A stretch of 64,000 nt of DNA from Pedobacter endophyticus. GTDB lineage: Bacteria; Bacteroidota; Bacteroidia; Sphingobacteriales; Sphingobacteriaceae. The stretch lies in assembly GCF_015679185.1 (NCBI RefSeq), contig NZ_CP064939.1:2046001-2110000 (forward strand). Direction: 5' to 3'. Of this stretch, positions 31,596 to 39,296 are shown one piece after another. Numbering within the stretch: the stretch's first letter is position 1; each line of letters starts with the position of its first letter. The translations under genes and the position numbers were made by a program. The notes under the pieces are model-generated. The model saw only the letters and a list, made by a program, of their open reading frames with translations. It did not search any database and was not told the DNA's origin.

Positions 31596-33182
31596 TTAGT
31601 ATAGTAAGTTCCTTAAGTCGTCAATTTTATAGGGTACAGGAATTTTGTATCCATTGATAAAAACAGTTGGTGTATAAGTAATATCTGCCAACTTACACCA
31701 ATCTTTTTGCATTTTTCCTACGGCTATACTTTGATCTGTTGCAGAAGCAGGGTATTTTTCATTTAAAAGTTTGAAGTTTTTTATCTGTCCAGAGTACCAA
31801 TCTTCCAAGGCATTCTGCGCTAAAATTGAATCCTTTTCATTTAACGAAAGGATATAGTTAGCCACTTCTGCGCCTGGATCTGATTTGTCTTCGGCAACAT
31901 GAAATAGCATCTTTATCTTGATATTTTCATCTTCTGATGCCCAAGCCTTTGCAATGGCATGAGTTTGGTGACAAGGTGAACAGAAAGGATCACTTACAAT
32001 GGTAATAATGTCTTTTCCTTCATTGTTTCCAAAAAAAATAGGTTTTATGTTATCTGGTATTGCGTATCTAGGCTGATTATATAGAGCCTGATTGAATAGA
32101 TCTTTATTATATTTAAAGCTATTTAACTGGAATTTCAACCCTTCAATTTCAACTTTATTATTTAATATCTGCTTTAGAAAACCCCATGCGATGATTGGAA
32201 TTAAAAAGGTTAAAGGTAGAAGGTACAAGACTGAGAGCAAAAGGCTTGACAAGCTTAAAGTAAAAATATCAAAACTTGTAGCTATTAAAAATTCTAATGC
32301 CAACATGCCTTGAACCGTACAGCAGAGTATGCACCAGTTTTTGACCCGGTATTGATACCCAATCGAGTAAATAATATAGGGTAAGGCCAAAACATTCAGC
32401 CAAGCCAATAATATAATCGATGCGGGCTGAACCAATAATAGCAACAATGATCCTGAAAAGTAGAAAAAGCCCACTTCACTCCAGGACAGCCAACTGGTCA
32501 CCTTCGCTGCATCTGATTTTAATATGGCATTGCAATTATTTTTCTTTCCGAAAGTGCATAAATTCTGAATAAATGGGTTGTTGGAATTGATACTCTGCAT
32601 CAGTAGCAAAATACTTATGCTCAAGGCGCCGAGCTTGACTAGACTTAACAACAAATAGGGCCAGGAAAATGAAATTCGGCTAATTCCTAAGTAAAAGATA
32701 GACAAAACCAAAGCTAACCCTAAGGGCAACACCAAACGCTGAAAAAAATATTTCAAACGATTTTGATTGTAATCTTTCTCACCGCTTTTCTCGGTCTTTT
32801 CCGCTCGTAACGCAATTCCATCCCAGCGATTCAGAAACTCTTCTTCGGTAGTGATAGCATTTTTTCGTTTTTCGTCAGAAAACTTAACACCATTGTTGTC
32901 AATATTATGAATTAAAATGAATCGCCCGCCCTCTTCTTTTACATGCGCAATAAAGGGAAACAATAAATCGTCACGATCATATTCAGCTCGTTTGATATTG
33001 TAAACTTCTGTTGCTATGCTCCAATCATTTAGGCAATCAACTATAGAAAGCATACTTGGGTAGTCCGGATGATCTTGCAAAGCTTGAGAAATAGTTGCAT
33101 TATTTACCTTTACCTTAAGTGTTTTAATTAAACTTTCGGTTACACTTTCTAAATTTGGTTTTTTTTTGGCAGATAAATTCAT
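31596..33182 (-). CDS. C39-like / VKOR / thioredoxin fusion, putative peptide disulfide synthase
   Basis: A 528-residue three-part membrane protein. Residues about 10-125 look like a C39 peptidase domain without its catalytic cysteine and histidine (HPDYPSMLSIVDCLNDW, GGRFILIHNI). Residues about 145-345 form a VKOR domain with several helices, the loop cysteines Cys209 and Cys217 (NLCTFGKKNNCNAIL) and the active CxxC (Cys284, Cys287) in NWCILCC. Residues about 385-528 are a DsbA-like thioredoxin fold with CSPC (Cys401, Cys404) in SDPFCSPCHQTHA and the cis-proline YTPTVFING. VKOR passes electrons from new disulfides to quinone, with the thioredoxin as dithiol relay. It is the first gene of the peptide operon. 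Confidence 0.9.
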   Translation of the reverse strand: MNLSAKKKPNLESVTESLIKTLKVKVNNATISQALQDHPDYPSMLSIVDCLNDWSIATEVYNIKRAEYDRDDLLFPFIAHVKEEGGRFILIHNIDNNGVKFSDEKRKNAITTEEEFLNRWDGIALRAEKTEKSGEKDYNQNRLKYFFQRLVLPLGLALVLSIFYLGISRISFSWPYLLLSLVKLGALSISILLLMQSINSNNPFIQNLCTFGKKNNCNAILKSDAAKVTSWLSWSEVGFFYFSGSLLLLLVQPASIILLAWLNVLALPYIIYSIGYQYRVKNWCILCCTVQGMLALEFLIATSFDIFTLSLSSLLLSVLYLLPLTFLIPIIAWGFLKQILNNKVEIEGLKFQLNSFKYNKDLFNQALYNQPRYAIPDNIKPIFFGNNEGKDIITIVSDPFCSPCHQTHAIAKAWASEDENIKIKMLFHVAEDKSDPGAEVANYILSLNEKDSILAQNALEDWYSGQIKNFKLLNEKYPASATDQSIAVGKMQKDWCKLADITYTPTVFINGYKIPVPYKIDDLRNLLY

Positions 33183-33306
33183 CCTTACATTTGGTTAATA
33201 CAAAATCGTTACGGCATAAAAGCCATATCATTGTGGGATGAAAATAAGCCTAGGGATTTGGCTATAAGCTGTATAAAATCAACTAAGACCTAAGTTGCAA
33301 AATGTT

Positions 33307-33373
33307 TTTCACATCATTTTATTTTTTATTCCAAATGCACAAAATATTATGTGAAATGAAAATCACTTGGAAT
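33307..33373. promoter_or_regulatory. Nested inverted repeats between the VKOR fusion and LytTR regulator
   Basis: TTTCACAT (33307-33314) and ATGTGAAA (33349-33356), and ATTCCA (33328-33333) and TGGAAT (33368-33373), form overlapping inverted pairs in the 280-bp divergent gap. They are candidate binding sites for the LytTR regulator, although they do not match the usual LytTR direct-repeat pattern. Confidence 0.35.
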
Positions 33374-33462
33374 CTTGATTAAAAAAAACTATATTAATCA
33401 CATCTAATCAAATAAACCGCTACTCGTCATCCCCGATAGCTTAATTTTTTAAACTTATCTCG

Positions 33463-34146
33463 ATGACGTTCTCTTGTATTGTAGTTGACGATGATCTTTT
33501 TGCTGTAGAGCAATTAGAGGAATATATTTTCAAGCTGCCTGGATTAAATCTGGATCATAGCTATACTAATCCGCTAATGGCACTCAAAGAAATTGAAGCT
33601 TTGGAAGAGCCCATTGATTTTTTATTTTGTGATATACAAATGCCAAATTTATCTGGACTTGAACTAGCAAAACTTGTACACAATAAGGTTAAAAATTTGA
33701 TTTTAGTAAGCGCCTATCCTGAGTATGCTGTGGACGGGTACGGGGTAGATGCAAAAGACTTTCTATCTAAGCCTTTCGACTTTCCACAATTCGAACACCT
33801 TGTAGCAAGAGTAAACAAACGAATAAAAGATGAAAATCCTTTTATCGTTGTAAAATTGTCTAAAAATTCATTTGTCAATGTTAACGTTAATGAAATTGTT
33901 GCCATCGAAGGAAATGGGAACTATATCAATATTCACACTATCAACGATTTCATTGTTCCTTATTATAAGTTATCGGCTATAGAAAATGATCTGAAACACG
34001 ATACTCGTTTTAAAAGGGCAAGTAAATCCTTCATTGTCTCCACTGACCATATTAAAAGAAGAAGTGGTAATTTACTTACATTAAAAAAGGGCATTATTGT
34101 TAACATCAGTATTCCCTTTAGAAAAGATTTCGAAATGCATCATTAA
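33463..34146 (+). CDS. LytTR-family response regulator
   Basis: A 227-residue two-domain regulator. The receiver domain carries the phospho-acceptor Asp57 in FLFCDIQMPNLSG and the lysine in FLSKPFDFPQF; the LytTR DNA-binding domain follows (IVAIEGNGNYINIHT, FKRASKSFIVSTDHI). LytTR regulators often control bacteriocin and quorum systems. It is divergent from the Cys-rich-peptide operon and has no histidine kinase beside it, so its kinase must be elsewhere. Control of the peptide operon is inferred from position only. Confidence 0.92.
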   Translation: MTFSCIVVDDDLFAVEQLEEYIFKLPGLNLDHSYTNPLMALKEIEALEEPIDFLFCDIQMPNLSGLELAKLVHNKVKNLILVSAYPEYAVDGYGVDAKDFLSKPFDFPQFEHLVARVNKRIKDENPFIVVKLSKNSFVNVNVNEIVAIEGNGNYINIHTINDFIVPYYKLSAIENDLKHDTRFKRASKSFIVSTDHIKRRSGNLLTLKKGIIVNISIPFRKDFEMHH

Positions 34147-34240
34147 TATCAATAATACGGTGCTAGCCGACCACGGTTCGCAGCGAACGGTGATTAATGG
34201 ACTTCGACTAAGCTTATTTGATTGGTTAGAAGAAAACCAC

Positions 34241-36322
34241 CTACTCAATCTTCGAGATCCAGTTTTCCGTTTTCGATTCCTTAATCGGCGTTGGAGACGC
34301 TACAATCTTCATCACGCCACCCGCATTAATCTCTTCTTGGGTAATATAATTCTTGTTAAATGGCTTTCCATTTAGGAAAACCGCCTTAATGTATTTGTTT
34401 TTTAAGTCGAAGTTTTCTGTTTCGATCTTTAACGTTTTCCCTTTTGGCAACTGATAGGTCAACGAAGGAAAAAGCGGCACATTCAGGTAATACACAGGCC
34501 AGCCAACGCAGGCCGGAGAAAAGCCACTTGCCGTAAAGACATACCAGGCGCTCATCGCTCCCGCGTCGTCGTCCATTGTTCGGAGATAAGCCTGGGGCTC
34601 GTTTTTATAGATCTTTCCAATAAACGAACCAATTCCTCTGCTATTGTCGTTAAAATAATTTTGAATTACCGTGTCTGCCGCAAGCTGATGCATCCAGTAC
34701 TGCGATTTATAACCTTGTTTGGTTACGTTATACATCAGTGGCACCTGCAAATCGGGCTCGTTAGCGTGATTATAAAGGTCGCGTTCGAAAAACTCATCCA
34801 GGTGGGCCAAATACGACTGCTCGCCACCATCTAATTCGATTAACCCTTTAAAGTCGTACGGAACAAACCAACGATATTGCCAAATGGTACCTTGGTACAA
34901 ACCTCTGGCCTGCATTCTGTCTACATCATTTTTGCGCAGATCTTTAAAGTCCTTATTCCAATAAGTTTTATATTCGAGTGCCTTGTTTTTATAAAGTTCC
35001 GCTTTTTCAGTGTTCCTTAAAACTTTATAGATTTCGGAAAGCGCCCAATTGTCGTAGCTCGACTCTAACGCTTTATCGGGCGATTTATAATCCAGTCCCT
35101 TAACTTCTTTCTCAAGGGAATCGGCAATTTTTGCGAAATCGACCGGATAGCCCTTCCGATAGGCATCTAATAGTACAACAATAGCATGTTCTGAGCGAAC
35201 GGTGTTAGAGGGCTCGGTTTGCCCGGCGTAATCCTTTTTACCTGAATTGTATAAATCTGCAATCGAGGTAACCATCCCCGCATATTTGTCCTGATCGATG
35301 ATAGAAAGCAACGGCAACTGCGTTCGGTAATTGTCCCAAATCGCCCAACCGTTATAACGAACCTGTTTATCCTTTTTAAGCTCGCCCTTCGTATTTCTAT
35401 ATTCGCCATTGCTTTCTGAAATCACGTAAGGCGATTGCATCGTTCTGTAAAGCAGCGAGTAAAACAGCTTAGCACTTTCTTCATTTCCCGAAACGCTAAT
35501 TTTGCTTAGGGCTTTGTTCCAATCTGTGGCGCTTTGCATTTTTACCTGCTCAAAAGTTCTTTTATGAATGGCCAATTTGGCGGCTTCCGCACTAACTGAA
35601 GATAAAGCGATGTCGATTTGCGCATTTGAAGCCTCTTCAGGCAGCATTAGCAGCAATTTATGATCGCCGCTCTCCTTCCACTTCGACGACCCAGCAACCG
35701 TTAAATTATAGAATATTTTATATTTCCCTACGCCGCAGGTGGTTTTGGATATGATCCAGCCTGAAACGGAATTCCCGTTTATCCGATGTTGTTCTTCTAC
35801 AAAAGCGCCGTTAAAAGCATAGCCTAAATCCAAATAAAAGCCTTTTTTGCCCCTGGGAAATTGATAAGCATGTTTCCCCGCGGCATGTAAAACGGCTAAC
35901 TGAACTTTGATCTTGTTTTCAAATTCGACGGAGTAGAACCCAGGACTTGCTTTCTCCGAAGTCTTAATAAGCTCCGAACGCATTGGGTCTTCACCCAAAA
36001 AAGGCTTGATAAAGATGTTTCCACCTGATCCCTGACAACCGACGCCCTCAAAGCGATTGTGCGTGAAGCCCTCAAATTTTTTGGCCAGATACTCATATCC
36101 GGTGTGTGTTTTTGGATAGGTTTGGGGGCCAATACTCAACATACTGAACGGGTAGGAAGCAGCAGGCGACATTTGGCCGTGATCCCCGGATGAGCCTAGA
36201 AATACGTTCACCAAATCTACCGGTTTAGCATCGGTAGCACCGAATATTATGGGTTGCGACTGAGATAAAACGTTTAACTGAAAGACTGCGATAAGAACTA
36301 TTAGATTGAGGGAAAATTTCAT
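34241..36322 (-). CDS. GH92 family alpha-mannosidase, secreted
   Basis: A 693-residue exo-alpha-mannosidase of glycoside hydrolase family 92, acting on N-glycan or yeast mannan side chains in the periplasm. An N-terminal signal peptide (IVLIAVFQLNVLSQSQP) is followed by the GH92 pattern VNVFLGSSGDHGQMSPAASYPF, the central ANEPDLQVPLMYN and the catalytic-site block MDDDAGAMSAWYVFTASGF, which holds the conserved calcium/catalytic aspartates. It is somewhat shorter than the usual 740-780 residues and diverges in the N-terminal beta-sandwich, so linkage specificity may differ. It appears monocistronic. Confidence 0.9.
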   Translation of the reverse strand: MKFSLNLIVLIAVFQLNVLSQSQPIIFGATDAKPVDLVNVFLGSSGDHGQMSPAASYPFSMLSIGPQTYPKTHTGYEYLAKKFEGFTHNRFEGVGCQGSGGNIFIKPFLGEDPMRSELIKTSEKASPGFYSVEFENKIKVQLAVLHAAGKHAYQFPRGKKGFYLDLGYAFNGAFVEEQHRINGNSVSGWIISKTTCGVGKYKIFYNLTVAGSSKWKESGDHKLLLMLPEEASNAQIDIALSSVSAEAAKLAIHKRTFEQVKMQSATDWNKALSKISVSGNEESAKLFYSLLYRTMQSPYVISESNGEYRNTKGELKKDKQVRYNGWAIWDNYRTQLPLLSIIDQDKYAGMVTSIADLYNSGKKDYAGQTEPSNTVRSEHAIVVLLDAYRKGYPVDFAKIADSLEKEVKGLDYKSPDKALESSYDNWALSEIYKVLRNTEKAELYKNKALEYKTYWNKDFKDLRKNDVDRMQARGLYQGTIWQYRWFVPYDFKGLIELDGGEQSYLAHLDEFFERDLYNHANEPDLQVPLMYNVTKQGYKSQYWMHQLAADTVIQNYFNDNSRGIGSFIGKIYKNEPQAYLRTMDDDAGAMSAWYVFTASGFSPACVGWPVYYLNVPLFPSLTYQLPKGKTLKIETENFDLKNKYIKAVFLNGKPFNKNYITQEEINAGGVMKIVASPTPIKESKTENWISKIE

Positions 36323-36507
36323 TGCTTGTTTTTTATTATCGGCCTAAATTAACATTTTAACATAAAGTAGATGTTATATTGTAGTGTTTGGAGTATTAAT
36401 TGTCGACCACATAGGCACATGAAAAACATAGTTTTTTTTGCTAAGCCACGTTGCTCTATGTAGTCAACTCTCATTGAGGCCCATCTTTTTAAACCCCTGT
36501 CAAAAAA

Positions 36508-36540
36508 AAATAGCCACTCCGATTTCTCGAAGTGGCTTTT
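36508..36540 (-). terminator. Rho-independent terminator of the DUF2911 gene
   Basis: On the minus strand AAAGCCACTT pairs with AGTGGCTATTT around a short loop and runs into a long T-stretch. It lies 20 bp after the stop codon. Confidence 0.85.
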
Positions 36541-36559
36541 ATATCAACTTTTTTGTTGC

Positions 36560-37081
36560 TTATTTAATCGTTACCGGAACAGATATCTTATCCCAATCTA
36601 AAGAAAAACCACTTTTGGTGATTTTGTAAACCAAACGTTCTTGCGTTGCTTTTAATGGCTTGGTTTTTACATCAACACGTAAGGCATCTTTCGATTCCTC
36701 GTATTTGTAAGCGCCCCATTGTTTTGGTTCTTTGTTAAAAATGGCTGTCCATGTTCCGCTTTCTTTAGGGATTAAAAAGAAGCTGTATTTGCCTGCTGCA
36801 AGCGCTTTGCCTTCAACCATAATATCCTTATCGGTTTCAAAGGTTGTAGCCTCATTTGCACCAGCACGCCACACTTTGTCATAAGCTTCTAAACCGCCCC
36901 AAATTTTACGTCCTTTTACTGCCGGGCTGCTATAATTGATGGTAATTGTTGCACCTTTTACCTTGCCTGTAGCGGTGGCTGCCGGACTTGGTTTAGGTTG
37001 GCTCGCATCTTGGGCCATCGAACTTACCGAGATCGTTATTGCTGTAAAAAGCAGCGCGATAGATTTAATCATTTTTTCCAT
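36560..37081 (-). CDS. DUF2911 secreted protein
   Basis: A 173-residue exported protein with a signal peptide ([20 protein letters not shown]) and a DUF2911 domain ([50 protein letters not shown]). Its function is unknown; DUF2911 is common in Bacteroidetes near envelope genes. A strong terminator follows. It starts 34 bp after the symporter gene ends, so it may be the last gene of that transcript. Confidence 0.87.
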   Translation of the reverse strand: MEKMIKSIALLFTAITISVSSMAQDASQPKPSPAATATGKVKGATITINYSSPAVKGRKIWGGLEAYDKVWRAGANEATTFETDKDIMVEGKALAAGKYSFFLIPKESGTWTAIFNKEPKQWGAYKYEESKDALRVDVKTKPLKATQERLVYKITKSGFSLDWDKISVPVTIK

Positions 37082-37115
37082 AGTGGTATTTTTATCTGTT
37101 TTTGTTGTTATTAGT

Positions 37116-38807
37116 TCACGAATTTAATCTTTTGGGTTGATAAAATAATAATCCGAGCGTCGAAAAAATGATTACCGCAGCTGCACCTACCACATTTAAC
37201 CATAGAAAGGACACTACATCGAACTCATAAACGGCAATTACCGCAATTTCTGATAAGATGGCAGAAATGAAAACCAGCAGGCCGTCGATCTTCTTAAAAT
37301 AAAAAGCCACGAGAAAAATGCCCAAAATTGGCCCATAGAATAAAGAGCCGAATACGTTCACAGCTTCAATAAGCGAGCCCATTTGCGTTGCAAACATCGC
37401 TACGGCGATCGAAAAAACTCCCCAGACCAATGTGTGTAATCGGCTGTAGCGCAATTCGGTTGCATCATCTATTTCCTTTTTGTTAAAAATGAGGTGAACA
37501 TCCTTAAGCGAACAAGCGGCCAATGAATTTAAAGCTGCAGATATGGAACCCCAGCTGGCTAAAAAGATGACAGCGAAAAGCAAGCCAATCATGCCCACGG
37601 GCAAGGTGTTCTTTACAAAATACAGGAAGATGTAATTGGTATCGGTCTTTTCTGCATTGAGGTTTGAGGCGTTGATCGCGTTTTCGACCTTGGTATGCAA
37701 ATCCTTGATTGCTGCCTGAGTTCTCTTAAAATCGGTTATCGATGCGTTTAACTCTGGGGATTTTTCTTCTTTTTGGACAAGAATCGCCTTAGATTGACTG
37801 TTAAATCTTTGTGCCAAAACCTGATGTTCTCGTTCAAATTCCGCAGCCTTTTGGGGTTGGTTCTCTCTTAACGATTGATAGGAATGCTCATTGAAATATA
37901 TCGGCGCTGGCTTAAGGGAAAAGAAAGCGAACAGCAAAGCCCCAATTAACAGGATTGCAAATTGCATCGGTATTTTAACCAAACCATTAAGCAACAAACC
38001 CATTTTGGCGTTGGTATTATCTTTGGCGGTAATGTATCGGCCAACCTGGCTTTGATCGGTTCCGAAGTAAGAGAGCGCCAGAAAAAACCCGCCTATCAAT
38101 CCGCTCCAAATGTTGTATTTATCTTTCCAGTCGAATTCGGTAGTAATTACATTTAGCTTTCCAGATTTGCCAGCAAGGTAAAGTGCATCGCTAAGGCCGA
38201 TTCCGTTTGGCATGTTCTGCACCAGTAAATAGCCTGCAAAAGCCATTGTGCCGAGGATAATCAGAAACTGAAGTTTTTGGGTATGGGCAATGGCCTTGGC
38301 GCCGCCAACATAGGTGTATATCAGCAAGATGCCGCCCGTAAGCACATTGGTAAGATAAATATTCCAGCCCAATACGCTCGATAAAATGATGCTCGGCGCA
38401 TAAATACTGATTCCTGTAGATAAGCCGCGGCTAAACAGAAAAAGCAAGGAGGTTAGCACCCTGGTCTTTTTATCGAAGCGGTTTTCGAGGTACTCATAGG
38501 CCGTATAAACGTTTAGCCTTTGAAAAATGGGAATGAATGTAACGCAAATTACGATCATCGCCAATGGCAGGCCGAAATAATACTGAACAAAGCGCATCCC
38601 ATCGGTGTAAGCTTGCCCCGGGGCCGACAAAAAGGTGATTGCACTGGCTTGAGTGGCCATAATACCCAAAAGCACAATGTACCAGGGCATTTTGTTATCG
38701 GCCTTTAAGTAGGAGGCATTGCTTTTTTGCCCGCGACCGATAAACACACCGTAAATAACGACCGCCAGCAAGGTAAACAGGAGTACAAACCAATCTATGT
38801 TACTCAT
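37116..38807 (-). CDS. Sodium/solute symporter (SSS family)
   Basis: A 563-residue secondary transporter with about 13 membrane helices. The SSS pattern is seen in [21 protein letters not shown], the Na-site region [19 protein letters not shown] and [23 protein letters not shown] segments. An unusual cytosolic insert of about 80 residues (about 320-400) rich in Lys, Gln and Glu lies between helices, as in some Bacteroidetes SSS transporters. The substrate may be a sugar or sialic acid; nearby GH92 and PIG-L genes suggest glycan use. Its ATG overlaps the stop of the 34-residue ORF upstream (ATGA). Confidence 0.9.
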   Translation of the reverse strand: MSNIDWFVLLFTLLAVVIYGVFIGRGQKSNASYLKADNKMPWYIVLLGIMATQASAITFLSAPGQAYTDGMRFVQYYFGLPLAMIVICVTFIPIFQRLNVYTAYEYLENRFDKKTRVLTSLLFLFSRGLSTGISIYAPSIILSSVLGWNIYLTNVLTGGILLIYTYVGGAKAIAHTQKLQFLIILGTMAFAGYLLVQNMPNGIGLSDALYLAGKSGKLNVITTEFDWKDKYNIWSGLIGGFFLALSYFGTDQSQVGRYITAKDNTNAKMGLLLNGLVKIPMQFAILLIGALLFAFFSLKPAPIYFNEHSYQSLRENQPQKAAEFEREHQVLAQRFNSQSKAILVQKEEKSPELNASITDFKRTQAAIKDLHTKVENAINASNLNAEKTDTNYIFLYFVKNTLPVGMIGLLFAVIFLASWGSISAALNSLAACSLKDVHLIFNKKEIDDATELRYSRLHTLVWGVFSIAVAMFATQMGSLIEAVNVFGSLFYGPILGIFLVAFYFKKIDGLLVFISAILSEIAVIAVYEFDVVSFLWLNVVGAAAVIIFSTLGLLFYQPKRLNS

Positions 38808-38908
38808 GCCCAGTGTTTGGTAAAGAGATAATAAAACACAATTTGACCGATGAGTGCAAGGGCCAATAAAACGTACCAGGTATTCCAGTTTTTAAGGTGG
38901 TTTTTCAT
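38804..38908 (-). CDS. 34-residue membrane partner of the sodium/solute symporter
   Basis: A short ORF starting MKNHLKNWNTWYV, with one hydrophobic helix (VLLALALIGQIVFYYLF) and ending TKHWA. Its TGA stop overlaps the symporter ATG in the sequence ATGA, so the two are translationally coupled. Small accessory proteins are known for several symporters of this superfamily. Short basic start, single helix and coupling support a real gene, although there is no named family that I recognise with certainty. Confidence 0.75.
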   Translation of the reverse strand: MKNHLKNWNTWYVLLALALIGQIVFYYLFTKHWA

Positions 38909-39296
38909 TTATTTGTACATTAAAATTCGTGAAAGTACAGGTTTTTATACTAGTGTCTTTCAAACTTGTCATTTTGAGCACGAAGAATCCCTTACCGATT
39001 TCGCACTGCTCTTAGTTGACCAAATCCCTTTTGGCCAGTGGGTTTTCGTCGTTTGCATCCAATGACTATCGGACCCATCGCTTAGGGGTTCTTTCGCGAA
39101 AATCTTTGAATCTTGGGTAGAGATTTCTCGGCTGCGCTCGAAATGACGACCTTTTCTATGAGTTCCGCTCTAAAAGCATTATGATTCATATTGATTTTTT
39201 GCTAAAAAATTAAACCTCAGGATGACAACGTAAAAAACCGCGATTGCAACTCCTTTGTGCGATTGACAAATCATAAGCTAATAACGAATGAACTAA
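38909..39296. other. Gene-free gap; family A repeat
   Basis: The gap holds a partial family A repeat (about 39100-39150, agatttctcggctgcgctcg, aaatgacgac) and a gcacgaagaatcc word near 38978. No coding frame is supported. Confidence 0.55.

Noticed and set aside
38850..39065. 71-codon plus-strand ORF opposite the symporter partner
   Set aside because: It overlaps the better-supported 34-residue minus-strand ORF and then runs into repeat DNA.
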